Positions 13,771-25,399 of a stretch of 64,000 bases of DNA are shown in pieces (within the stretch, counting starts at the first letter, position 1; each line of letters opens with the position of its first letter). The notes under the pieces were generated by a model, which worked only from the letters and a program-made list of their open reading frames with translations, did not search any database and was not told the DNA's origin. Location: assembly GCF_027596085.1 (NCBI RefSeq), contig NC_072465.1:15180857-15244856 (forward strand). The letters run 5' to 3'. The translations under genes were made by a program, and so were the position numbers. This stretch comes from Anoplopoma fimbria (taxonomy: Eukaryota > Chordata > Actinopteri > Perciformes > Anoplopomatidae).

Positions 13771-14580
13771 AGCAACGCGCACTGTGAACCAACATATAAC
13801 ATGTACCGCTGTTTGTTTCACACTGCTACTGGGAGTTACTTATCTTTAGCAAAGAAGTACTTATGTGTAATCACATTTAGAAGTGTGCACACTATACTAT
13901 CAGACTCTTGTGCCTTTCTCTAGTAATGTCTGTGACGAGGGTTTTCTGTATATAAAGAAGTGCCTGCATCACTGCATTATGTGTGCAGGATCCATAGACA
14001 GATGTGGCAGCTGCATGGGCCAAAGTCCTGCTTGCTGCAATGGAACATTTAACATAGTTAATGAGTTACAGGAATCGCCCTGTGCCTTATTTATCCAGAA
14101 CTGGTCAGTGATTACCAAACTTTCCTGGAGTCGAGGAACCGTGCAGAATACTTTTTATCTTTTGACCTCATATAAATTGTTTGGAAGCAACACAGCTCGC
14201 ATGGTATTTTTGTATATGTTGGACAGAATATAGCCAAATATGAATTAAATTATGGCTTGCTTTTTCTTCTACTCATTTATGACTTAACATCCCATCTTTA
14301 CTCAGTTTGCAATCAGTTTTCTGGTCACCTGGCCTGCAGTTTTTACTTCAGATGATTGGTTTTTCTATCTATATTGTAGGATATTTTTGTATTCACATCT
14401 TTGATTTTTAGGTCATTTATTGTATCCAGGCAGCCATTTAACTAAACAACATTCAGCTTTTTGGATCTGTTTTAATATGGATGCCACTGCACTTTGAGGT
14501 GCTGAATTATGTTTTACATCTAGTTGAATTCATCCTGTGATTGTATGTTTATTTTATCAATTAAAAAAAAGCAAAAATAA
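13771..14580 (+). other. irf6: irf6 3' UTR with poly(A) signal
   Basis: AT-rich trailer after the stop. An ATTAAA at 14560-14565 followed by an A-rich run is the best late poly(A) signal; earlier AATTAAA occurs near 14244. An open frame at 13883-14233 lies wholly in this trailer and has no family resemblance. Confidence 0.45.
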
Positions 14581-14599
14581 CAGAGTTTTCTGAATTATT

Positions 14600-16980
14600 G
14601 TCCACATAGTAAACTAGTTTCTGAGCAGAAAATTGTCAAATATATCAGCTCTATGCAATGCATTCTTATACAAACAGTGTTTGTTTCCTTTTTGCGTTTT
14701 AGCTGAAGCTGCAGGTTGACTGATTTGTAAGTTAACTGCAGCTTTGCACCTTCTGAGTGACTTCATGCAGCACTGCTGACTCCCAGTGGTTTAGTTTAAC
14801 AACAGCAGGTCTGGGATGAGAACAACATGGAGTAATGTGTTCTGGTGCTTTGTGTCAGCAAAAGTAAAGGGCTTGAACCTCCAAAGTGATTTGTTTGGTT
14901 ATTTTCATTTGATTTCCAGCCATCTGATGATTGCCAAATATATCATTAGAGTGGCCAATATAGAGTATGAGTGACAGGTCATTGGTGCAGGTAGAGATAA
15001 CAAACTGAAAAGATTTTGGTTTTAATGTTCCTGAGTAACTCAGAAATTAATATACTTCTGGATTAATGCATGACATAAAACATCCTGGATTGCCGCTGAT
15101 ATTTATCATATTCTACCATTTAAGGTCAGTGACTGGGTAGAATAACTCAATAATGGTGTTGTCTACAGGTACTCAAGGTGAGCCATAGCTTAGCCCAATA
15201 TTTTGCTTGGGGAACAGCAATCACCAAGAAGTGCGTCAGACTTCCTTTAGACCCTTATTAGACAAGAATGCAACGACCCGTTGGACGTGACATGTATTTT
15301 TAAGTGAACAAGCAAAAATGTGACTTCCTTAGTTGAAACATTTAGAGGGATATTATTCTATATATATATAAATATCTTTTATGTAAAAAAAACTTTGCTG
15401 GGTAAAATGAGATGGAAGTTGTTAAGAAAAAAATCCGGAATTTGACTTAAAAAAGATTAAAGATAGATAAATTGATAGATGTTGTTTACCGTCAGTTCAT
15501 TACATCACTAAGGAATGTGTCTGGTTAATGTTTGGCAGTGTGACATCACAAATCAAGGGGTTGTGGTTTTATTGTGGAGCCATTCTGCCAAGTGGACTGA
15601 CATAGTACTGATAGAGATGTGAAGTGCTACAATTTGACAACACTGATGAAATTCCTTTTCAAATTCCCTAACTGCTCTTTCTTTCTCTGGTAATTACCCT
15701 ACATTTACAATCGAAAAAACCAGACTTAAGTAGATTTTGACAATTACCTTTACATTTATATAACTTAAGTACTATGAAATAGTAGAGTTACAAATATATG
15801 ACTTATCTAGAATAGAACTTACTAACAGTAAATATCAATACTGCACTTTTTCTCTTCTTTCTCTCTAGTTATTTTAATTCACTGTAACGTAAACCTGACA
15901 AGTTGTAGTCAGTTATCTATGATATGAAGCTAACGTTGTGTTTTTTTTGACGAGGAAGACGAATCAAAAGAGGAATTGGAGCATTGTAGCTCAATACTCG
16001 TAATCACACAACATTGTAAGATGGAAACATAAATTGCTGCCCTCAAGTTTATTTATAGATCTGGAGACCTTTAAGCCTTTCCAGGATGATTTCCTCCATA
16101 TCTGGTAACCTTTGCTCAGACGGGATGCCACCCTAAAGGTCTCACACCCTTAACTGAGTCGACTCAGACTCCTACAGATCACTTTGCTACTGACAGTGGA
16201 CTTTGTTCTCCTCCTTTATGAGGAAGTCCTGGATGGTTGTCGTCGACTGAGGTAAAGGATTTAGATATGAGTTGTATTTGTACTAAATAATACAACAGTA
16301 TTCATCTACCTGATATCAAAGGTAAGAGCTTTTGACCTCCATGAGTCTTTTATTATATGTGAACGTGATCTGTACTTAACATTTAACACGATTCAAATGA
16401 ACTCTACATCACCATGATCTTCCTTTTATTCTTTCTAGTGAACATTTTTTGACAACAGATCTAATTAGAACAATTTTTTTTTAACTTTTTCTGACTTACT
16501 GTAAAATGAACTTAACCATTCATACAGCTTTTGTGTTTGACAAAGGTTCCGTTTGTTTACTTGTATTGAAAGAGATAAATTACCTTTTTTGTTTTTATAT
16601 ACTGTAAACTATCTGTATCTACTTTTGTGTTAGACACAGACAACCTTTAAAATATGCAATCACTTGAAATATCCCAATGGCACAATGAAGATGTTGTTGT
16701 TAGGTTGATCACAGTGCTGTGTTGCTAGGTGACTATAAATAGTAATGACTATCAAGACCTGTTGTTTGATGTATTGCTAATAATCAGGGTGTTGTTTAAG
16801 CAAAGGCTATTTTTAAAAGTTGAGATTTTTAAGCCTCTGTCAGCTTTGAATAAACATTGATGGCACAACATACTTCCTAAAAGAAATGATTTATAGATTT
16901 ATATCAGATGCAGGCTGCTGACACAGCTCATGCCACTGACATTACACATTTATGGTGTGTATGACTCATATCATGTATGA
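14600..16980. other. Intergenic irf6-eps8l3
   Basis: No gene seen. Near 15700-15880 there is AAGTA-rich text that may be a worn repeat. A TATAAAT at 16734-16740 could be the eps8l3 TATA box, since it lies about 270 bases before the first coding exon, but no leader exon could be confirmed. Confidence 0.35.
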
Positions 16981-17008
16981 TATGACAGGTGTTGGGTCAG
17001 TGCTGACC

Positions 17009-20000
17009 ATGTTCAGGAGTAACAGTCCCTTCGGCAATGACACCAGCAGCTACACAGGATCGTTCCAATCCAAGTATGGCTCACAAAATTTCATGTTGCT
17101 GATGGATCAATTGATTGTTTCATTCATTACTTTATTTATCGTCAGATGATCAAACTTTGTAACTTGCTTGAATTTGTCGTGACAGTGGTTTCTCTACGGA
17201 TGAGGTGTCGTCACAGGTGTCAAGTCTGTCCAGGCCCAGTGCAAAGTCAATTTACTGTAAGTTAACACTCCTATATTCAGTGTTTACACCTGTTCTGTTC
17301 ATTTTCATGACTAACACTGAACTCTCATTTATGATTAACAGTGCAAAGGATGGAGTATGCAGTATCCATAAACAAGATGATGAACAAATTTAAATACAGA
17401 GTGGAGGTATAACATTATCAATACAAATATGACCGCTTTTGAATCATACCACGATTATTTTTTTTGTTTTAATGCCTCTCTGCTGCTGCAGCATTTGTTC
17501 ACTTGTGACCTGGATGGGAAGGAGTTGAGAAGCGTAGCGGACTGTGTGGAGCGGCTGAAGGTGCTGGACGGGATGGGTCGTGTGTGGGGTCAGAACATGC
17601 AGCTGGAGGTGCGAGGCCCCAACCTGCTGCTCACAGACACTGAAACCAAGGTAAGCAGCATGTGAGGCCTACAGACTGGTGACAGGTTGAAATTAAAATC
17701 TGATGGGATTTGTCTACCAGGATGACAATGACAGGACCCAGGGAATAAAGGAACTCTGAAAAGTTAGATGAGCATGACAAAAGATAATTTTTTGTTACGT
17801 GACGTCACGTTACATTACAATATGTCATGTTATGTTAGTGCCTTCACAGTCAACAGATCTCTGTTTGATATAGTCAATCACAATCTTCTTTCAGAAAGGT
17901 TAGAAATGTGGATTGAGCTCTCCGACACAGTTCTAGACTGGTTTAGGTCTTACCTAACAAATCCAGACTTCTTTGGTTACTTGATAAGTTCATACGGTGT
18001 ACCCCAAACCTCATTCATGGGCCCCATTCTTTTCTGTCGATACATGCTGCTATTTGGTTACATTATCTTCAACAAAACATCTGTTTCTACCTCTACGCAG
18101 ACAACACACAACTCTATATTTGAGGCTAGTGTTGCTGCACCATAAAACAGATTTATTTTTTAACATTGACTTGTAACAGTTCTGAAAGGCAAACAAATAA
18201 AGTCCTGCTGATAGGGGCATCAGATCAGAAAACACTTTTGTATGATTTTGCCATTACAAGTATAAATCTACTTTACTTGATGATTTGACCCATATTGACA
18301 ATCTTGTTAATTGCATTTTGGAAGTTAACGTTTAGAAGGGGTTAAATGTTCTTCTGGCAGGACAAAATAAAAAAAATATTTTGTCATTCAAAAGAATTCC
18401 ACAGCAGTCTCTTGAACATTTTCAAACACATGTTAGAAAATGGGTTTTACAATTTTAAAAGAAAATTTTAAGCTCACCTTTTCAAACTTTTAATAAGACA
18501 CTTTAGCTGTAGTGTATCATACCCACAATAGGACTCAGCCATGATTTATTTACTCATTTCATTTTCATTCTTTGTGAAGCACATTGTATAGCATCTTTGG
18601 GTATAAAAATGCTCTATCTAAGTTTCATTATAATTATTTAAATTACACGAAGAAATATCTATTGGTAAAATTGTGTTGATTCTTTCTATTATAGCCCCTT
18701 AGGATCAGGAGCTAAGGAGCATTGTAGCTGTTCTAGAGGTGGTTCATGGTGGCAGAACACTGTGCTTGTATACTGTTTTTTGTAATTGTATGGATTTCAG
18801 TGGTTCTCATAGAAATGATAATAAATCTGAACTTGAAGATACTTTATGCTAGTTTTTCCTTTAATATAAATGTGTGTGCAGAGGTCTACGACGTGGTTTA
18901 TGTGTATAAAAATCTGTTCTGGTTTCTCAGGAGGAGCTGGAGTCCATGGCTTTCGGTGACATCCTGGAGCTCCAGGCTGTGCTTGATGCTGGAGTGTTTA
19001 ACTCCCTGCTCACAGTGTCGGTCCGGCCCGAGGGAAAACACACCACCACTGTCTTCATGTTCCAGTGTGAGGATGTTAGGGTGAGGACAAACCCATGGAA
19101 ATCGATCTTACTGTGACTGTTAAATGAATTAAATGAGTGAGTAAATGTTTGCTTTTGTTGTTCACAGGCTGACTATGTTCAAAAGGATCTCTCAGGAGCA
19201 TTGTCACGCAGGAGACATGATTCAAGCGCCAGGTAAGAATTTAAAGTCAGTGAGAACAAATACCTGAAACTTGATTCATTCATTTATTCCTCAAAATGCC
19301 TCTCACTCTTTTTGAAGCAGCAATGCAGGACAAATAGCAGGACATCAGGGAATGAAAAACCTTCATAACGCTGCAAAATTCTCTGAACCTAAAGAGCAGA
19401 AGCCTGCAGCTGCCTCAGAGCCCCAATGGATGGTTCCTGACTATGGTGAGTCAGTGACAGGAGATATATAACTGCTGAAATGATTATTAATGATATAGTA
19501 AAATTTCACACATACCATCTGTCTCCTTTGTGCATATAGAAGAGGATGAGGTCCCTGAACTGGTTGTACCTCAGGAGGAGGAAGAGGAAGAGGAGGAGGC
19601 CCCCGCTCCCAGAGAGGAGGTGCCATCACCAACTCAACCAACGAAGAAGAACCTCTGTCTACCTTCCGCCCATACACGGACCTGGATAGGAATGTAGTGA
19701 GTGTATATTTGACAGACTTATAACCTGTAACATAGTTGGTTATTAGTACATTTTCCACATGTTTAGTAACATTTAAAAGAAGTAGAATGTGTAAATAACT
19801 TTCTTCTTCTTCCTTTCTTTACAGGATATCTTGAATCATATTTTAAATGACATAGAAGTCTTCATGGGGAAAGTATCTGCAGTAGTAGCTAAAAATGCAA
19901 AGAAAAAAAAGAAAAAGAAAAAAGGGAAAGGTAATTTAATGCCAAAAATGAAGGAATATATACATATCCAAATAACAGTAGATAGTTTATTAAAACAAAT

Positions 20001-23000
20001 CAATCAGCCGTGAGTCTTCATCATGTAATTATTTTGTTTCTTTAGCCATGGACGGTATGCCCCCTGCAGCAGAATTTGAAGCTTGCTTCCATAAGATCAA
20101 ATATGGTTTCAACCTTGTGGTATGTGTCCTTAATCACATTTACACACTATCATCACAGTCCTGTTCACTCTGTAGTGTATAGTATGTGTAACAGTAAAAT
20201 GTTTCCTTTGACAGGGGGAGCTCAATGGAAGGATTAATAAACCCAGCGCTCCTGAATTTGTTCACTCCTTATTCTCTGTATTAACATTCGTAAGTGACTA
20301 CATCTATTAAAATTGAATAATCTTTGATAGCTGTAATATTGAGTAACTTGGACACATATAATGTATGATTTTTAGAATTTATAATCACTATTAAATAGAT
20401 TTAAAAAACACACCTAATATACCTTCTTTTGTTTTCTTCTTTGAAAAAATGCATTATGTTATGTATGATAGCTCAGCTTTTAATAATTATATTTTATACC
20501 CTTCTTGTTTAATTAGTTTTACTTAATTTATACATGTGTGATGGATCAATCCATCCTGTTTATCTGCTTAATTGGTAGACCGTTGTGTCTGCATTGTCTC
20601 TTTAAATCATTGTGGGAGCTGTAATCCAGTGTGCAGACATCCTCTGTGGCCATGCACCCGGCCTAATGACATGACTACTGCACAACAAAGTGAGTTATGC
20701 TATTCCTCTACAGGTGTCATCTCACTGCAATGAGGATCTGCCTCAGAGCATCGTGGCCCCGCTGCTGACGCCTCAGTGTATCCGTCTCCTGAGTGAAGAA
20801 GCATCCACGGAGGAGGACCAGCTGTGGCAGTCTCTAGGAGACGCCTGGAACATCCCCAGGTAAGACACCGGACAGTGTTTGACCAACATCTAAGCTTCAT
20901 CTTACTCCACATCTGCAGTGGAGGAAACTTAGTACTGTTCTTAAGATCAGTTTAGAAGTAATTGACCTTAACTCTAGTGTTTCCATTTTATGCTACTTTA
21001 TATTTCTTCTCAGCTACATTTCTGATGAAAAATGTACTTTTGACTGTACTACATTAATATGGCAGCTAAAGAGATGTAGATTTCACATAAAAAAAACATA
21101 CAATAGGAGTATAGCTTACTACTTATTGTTAGATATTACACCGGTGGTTCCTATTCTTTTGTGTAATTGGGGCCCCATGTCAACATTTCAGTTGTCTATG
21201 AGTTGTTAGCATTTCCACAAACAGTTGATTTAAATTCTCTTTTAAATCAACTGTTCAAGGCCCATTTCAAAAATTATTTTTTTTAGAACATCCATAAAAT
21301 GAATATAAATTTGAGGAGCAGAACTTGTGACTCTTTGGAGGAGAACCACTGGACTAAACTACCTCACTGGACATAAAGAAGTTCAAAGTGGGACCACCAT
21401 CTACAACCCTAAAATCCTACTTGGGCTAATTTTCTGTGGAATGACTGTGGTACTTTTACTTTAAATACTATTGGTTAACTTAATTAGGATTTTAAATGCC
21501 AGACTAGGGCCTGTAATATTGTTTCTGTTTTCGCATTGGTACTTTTAGTTAAGTAAAGTATTTGAGTACTTCTTCAACCAGTGGACTACTGCTAATACAC
21601 TCACATTTCAGTTTGGTTTAGTAAAAAATATCAGACTGCTGTGTGGAAGGATAATAATCAGTTATGATTTTGACAATAATATCAGCACCAAATGGCCAGA
21701 AGACGACGAGGACATCCCAACATACACTCTGGAGTTCTCTGATGGCTGGCAGCCTCCCGAGGTGACTGCAGCACCTGAACCCAGTGAACCTGTGAGAAGG
21801 CAGGAGCACAAACAACCTGCACCCAGCCAGGTAAACCTTTACATCAAACATTCAGTATGACAACAGCGCTGATAGACAGCTAGTTTGGAGAGAAGAGGGA
21901 GAAAGATGAGAAACAAGAAATAACAAGACAATGTCCTTTTTCTGTGTAGTCTTCCAACAAGTGGACACCAGCAGCTCCCCCACCACAAAAGACACGGTAC
22001 GCACAAGCACATAAAGTATAACTCCATATCATGTGAGTGTTTTACATTTTTGATGCCCTTTGTGTTTTTCAGCTCAGGTGAGTCAAAACCACGTTGCGTG
22101 CAAGTTGTGTATGACTTCATCTCAAGAAATGCCAGAGAGCTCACCGTCAGAAAAGGAGAAGTAGTCGAGGTGAGTTAGTGACACGAAGCAACTGTTCTTT
22201 CTGTTCTATCTTAGTGGCATTGGTAACACAAGAGAAAACAACATGCACACATTTCTTCTCTTCTTTGTCCATCTACAGCTGCTGGACATGTCGAAGCAGT
22301 GGTGGAAAGTGAGAAACAGCAAAGGGGAGGAGGGCTTTGTGCCCAATAATGTCCTGGAGGGTCAGGAAGAGCAACCAATTGAGGTGGGCACCACTAAAAC
22401 ACCACAAGTAACTTTAAACTCGATATTAAAGGAAGCCTCAAGAGCATAGAAAGCTATTGGGGGACCACAGGAATGACACTGAAGGAAAGCAACAACTTTT
22501 CCGACAGAAAACCGGCTGTCAGTCTCAGATGACACTTCTTCTCAAACACTGGTTGGAATGGAGGAATACAATTACTTTTACTTTCCCTTCAGTAAATGAC
22601 CAATTACTCACAATATGCTTGATTATCTGAGTAATTCGGAGTGCAAATATGAACAGAATGACAAAATGTAAAATATGACTCACTAAATATGCCTGGTAGC
22701 TTTATTCCATATCATTCATATTGTGTATGTATATATAATAATGTACATGTACATTGTATGTGTGTATATGTATAGTATATTTATACATATGTTATAGACC
22801 CTGGAGCTTCCATCCTTACATTTCAGTTACATAACTTCGCATTATCATAACATTTTTTCAGTACACTGGAGGTTCATCTGTCCTCACAAAGAAGTCCAAG
22901 CCTGCAGAAGTGAAAGCCTGGCTGGAAGACAAGGGCTTCAGTAGAATGTAAGTGCATACACTTAACAAGCTACATTTGATTAATTCATTTAATTTGATAA

Positions 23001-23972
23001 ATAAAACCTACTCAAATCTGTGAGGCGCTCTCTCTCACAATAAGTATGTTCAATTATACCGAAACATTAACAACTGTAAATAGTTATAGCTTTATTTAAA
23101 TGCATTAATAAAGGTTGCATCTATGACTGGTTTTACAAATTAAAATCCTTTGATCAGCCATTTTAAAAACAATATGATTTCTGTTTCTCTTCACTGCTTT
23201 GGACGAAAAAAGGCATTCAAAGGCCGACACAAGATTTAAAAAAATAACATGTACTGGCAAATTTTAAATAGCACATTGACTTGCCACTGCACCAATGTTT
23301 GAGAAACCCTGGTCAAAAAAAAACCTTGACAATGTCATAACCCTGATAGTGTCAGCATTCATTTAATGTCTTAGAATTATTTGATCTTATCTTCGTAAAG
23401 ACTTTAACAGAAAGCCTATATTACAAACTGGAGGTGAAGAGTTAGAAAGAAGTGGCCATTTAGGATACAGGTGGGTTAAATGAAAGACACTATTGAGTTG
23501 TATTATGGGACATGTAGGATACAGTTTTTGGGAGCCTCATTAGGGACTAAAAGTCCAGATATGTTGACCTCTTCTGCTTTGAGTTTTACAGTTGATTAAA
23601 TAATTTTGTTATCTTAAAACACCTGCTCTCAACCAACACACATTGCATTTTGGTTCAGTAATACAGTACTTCTGTTAGAATGAACCCCAGAATGGATTAA
23701 CAACAGATCAATATGATTTATCTCTTGCAGCACTGTCCGCTGTCTGGGCGGGCTGAGCGGCTCGATGCTGCTGGGGATGACCAGAGAGGAACTGAAGACC
23801 GTGTGTCCAGAGGAAGGAGGGCGCGTCTTCTTCCAGTTACAAGCTGTCAAGTCCGCCATGGCTGTAAGTGACTCACACAGTGCAGCTTCACTTGTCTCCA
23901 CTCCGCTCTGATGTAAACACAAAAACCCCTTTTTGACTGTTTTGTGTTTTTTTGTGTTTTTTTACACAGTAG
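17009..23972 (+). CDS. eps8l3: EPS8-like protein 3, 19 coding exons, with a frame break in exon 8
   Basis: Cytoplasmic adaptor of the EPS8 family, which links receptor signalling to Rac and actin. Exons: 17009-17073, 17186-17256, 17342-17406, 17492-17650, 18931-19080, 19168-19232, 19321-19445, 19540-19696, 19825-19930, 20046-20119, 20215-20289, 20714-20859, 21686-21830, 21950-21996, 22073-22169, 22279-22383, 22862-22947, 23731-23863, 23970-23972. About 624 aa if exon 8 is repaired (human about 593). An N-terminal PTB domain (about 65-190) carries VERLKVLDGMGRVWGQNMQL. An acidic Glu run precedes DILNHILNDIEVFMGK and a Lys run. The SH3 domain (about 490-543) has VVYDFISRNARELTV and QWWKVRN. A SAM-like effector region (WLEDKGFS..TVRCLGGLSG) closes it. 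Exon 8 is one base short of phase: the acidic frame hits TAG at the exon end, while downstream exons need the other frame. Start 17009 is a choice; an in-frame ATG at 16982 precedes it. The 3a/3b paralogue is unresolved. Confidence 0.88.
17840..18645 (+). mobile_element. Decayed LINE reverse transcriptase and 3' tail in eps8l3 intron 4
   Basis: In the plus direction, fragments of a CR1/L2/Rex1-type reverse transcriptase are readable: LFDIVNHNLLSERLE and LDWFRSYLTN, then GVPQTSFMGPILF (the GVPQGS-LGP motif). After a frameshift comes LYADNTQLYI, where the catalytic YADD is YADN. Beyond that is VLLIGASDQK. The 3' end near 18575-18640 resembles the usual AAGCAC..TTGTATA..AAAATGCTCTAT tail followed by ATT repeats. 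Stops and shifts break it in several places, so it is inactive. The host gene splices across it from 17650 to 18931. Confidence 0.75.
20930..21560. mobile_element. AAGTA-rich repeat, copy 2, in eps8l3 intron 12
   Basis: Starts with GCAGTGGAGGAAACTTAGTA. It contains TTCTCAGCTACATTTCTGAT (compare 1060) and ends GTTAAGTAAAGTATTTGAGT followed by ACTTCTTCAACCAGTGGACT near 21540-21585. It is the same non-coding family as 960-1590 and 54170-54560. Borders are approximate. Confidence 0.5.
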
Positions 23973-23973
23973 G
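23968..23973 (+). promoter_or_regulatory. eps8l3: Tandem CAG-TAG acceptor at the eps8l3 stop codon
   Basis: After a pyrimidine tract, CAGTAGG offers two acceptors three bases apart (a NAGNAG site). Use of the first makes TAG the immediate stop, so the last exon contributes only the stop codon. Use of the second adds Val-Ala-Ile before a TAA. If the intron were retained, 16 other residues would follow the last sense codon. The sequence alone cannot choose. Confidence 0.5.
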
Positions 23974-24088
23974 TTGCCATTTAAAAAGAGACCAACAAGA
24001 GAACGTCAGAGGAGAATAAGAAATCATCGTGGTCCGAAACAAGTCACCAATGTAACCAAATACCGTGAGCTTTCAGATTATGTTAAGC

Positions 24089-24094
24089 AATAAA
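24089..24094 (+). terminator. eps8l3: eps8l3 poly(A) signal
   Basis: AATAAA about 115 bases after the stop codon; further plus-strand AATAAA copies occur at 24383-24388 and 24420-24425. The first is the simplest transcript end. Confidence 0.5.
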
Positions 24095-24419
24095 AAGTGA
24101 GGTTAAGTTTACAGTTTGTTTGTCATAATATATAATAAACCTTATATCAAATAATACAATGTAATTTGAAATGTATATAAGTCGAGTTGTCTGGCGTCAT
24201 TCAAAAATGGCTTGAAATCAGTTGACAAGTTATTAGATCAAGTGTTAAAGTGCATTTAGACAATTATCCAGCAATACTATGGTAACAGTGTATAGTAAGA
24301 CATTTAGCAAAGTGCCTAAACTATGTAACACAACATAGGGAAAGCAAAAAGCCTTATCTGTGTGATTGAAATGTAACCTGTAAATAAAAGTTATCGGACA
24401 CAATACAGCGTTTTTCGTG

Positions 24420-24436
24420 AATAAACATGCTTTATT
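24420..24436. terminator. Opposed poly(A) signals between convergent genes
   Basis: AATAAA on plus (24420-24425) and, five bases on, TTTATT at 24431-24436, which is AATAAA on minus. They lie between the convergent genes eps8l3 and ampd2. The minus-strand signal would imply a 3.8-kb ampd2 3' UTR; another minus AATAAA is at 25635-25640. Confidence 0.35.
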
Positions 24437-24819
24437 TCATTGTTCAGACATTACACATGAACCTTATCAGAAGCATCTGCTGAACACTGGCAATCCATTT
24501 CAGGCAATAATATGGCTAGAGCAATGGAGATAAAATTAAGAAAAAGTAAAAATCCCATGTCTAAAAGTGACCAGATTGTGTAAAAACACAAAAATATCAG
24601 CGGAACAAAAAAATGTATCTTGAGTGTGAACATCAGAATACTTCTTATTTGGTTATTAATGCACATTGAAGCTAGTAAATAGAAATAAATCAATGTGAAC
24701 TATATATCTGTCTTATTTGAATAACTGGTTAGTTTTTGTGTTTTTGTGTTACTTCTCAGTTAAAATTGTATCTTTAAATGGTCTCAGCTGTTCTATCTCT
24801 TGTGAATCACTTCTCATGC

Positions 24820-25060
24820 GCCATTATCTACTGGATTTAAACAATTAATTGATCGTTAAAAAAATAATAAGCAACAATTGTGATGATCAAGTAAGTAAAA
24901 ACGACCAATGTTATGGTTCAAGCTTCTTAAATGTGAAATTACATGTGTTGCTTTTTCTTATTTGTCTCTAGTTGTAGTGGACTGTTACAAACTGAAACAA
25001 ACAATTTGAATACATCAATACAGAAAATTATGATGGCTATATTTCATAGTTTTTCATATT
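24820..25060. mobile_element. Non-autonomous DNA transposon fragment (TTAATCGATTAAT family)
   Basis: Carries AACAATTAATTGATCGTTAA near 24840 and AAGCTTCTTAAATGTGAAAT near 24920. Both are phrases of a common fish repeat whose relatives here are 32815-33345 and 46045-46300. Borders are approximate. Confidence 0.4.
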
Positions 25061-25104
25061 TTATAGACAAAACAATACAAATAGTAAATGAATGAAATAA
25101 TAGG

Positions 25105-25392
25105 AATGCCCCCTTTTAGTTGATTAATCGACTAATCAGTTGTTTTGGTCTTAGTTGACTAACATTTCTTGAGTTGATTAGCCATTTTTCTATGCCTTTA
25201 ATGTTAAATGACTAATTTCCAAGAAACTTATGAGCAAATCTCTGGTTAACAAAAGATTCAAAGTGGTGCTTTACTACGGAGAAACTCAGTTTTACAGATC
25301 TGTCAATTAAATTGAATCACCTAATCAATCAGTTGACGAAATCGTATGACTGTTAATCGACTAAAAATGTCTTTGGTCGAGGACTGCCCTAG
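25105..25392. mobile_element. Non-autonomous hAT-like element with inverted TAATCGACTA ends
   Basis: One end has GTTGATTAATCGACTAATCA and a TTTTGGTCTTAGTTGACTAA stretch. The other has GTTAATCGACTAAAAATGTC followed by TTTGGTCGAGGACTGCCCTA, so the ends are imperfect inverted repeats. There is no open frame. The terminus AGGGCAGTCCTCG is typical of fish hAT-derived short elements, but the superfamily assignment is inferred. Confidence 0.55.
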
Positions 25393-25399
25393 AAAATAA

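Noticed and set aside
13883..14233. Protein-coding gene after irf6
   Set aside because: It lies in the irf6 3' UTR, has no domain and has no splice or promoter context.
19540..19700. Programmed -1 frameshift in eps8l3
   Set aside because: A -1 shift would restore the frame, but no X-XXY-YYZ slippery site in register or stem-loop is evident, and no EPS8-family member is known to use one.
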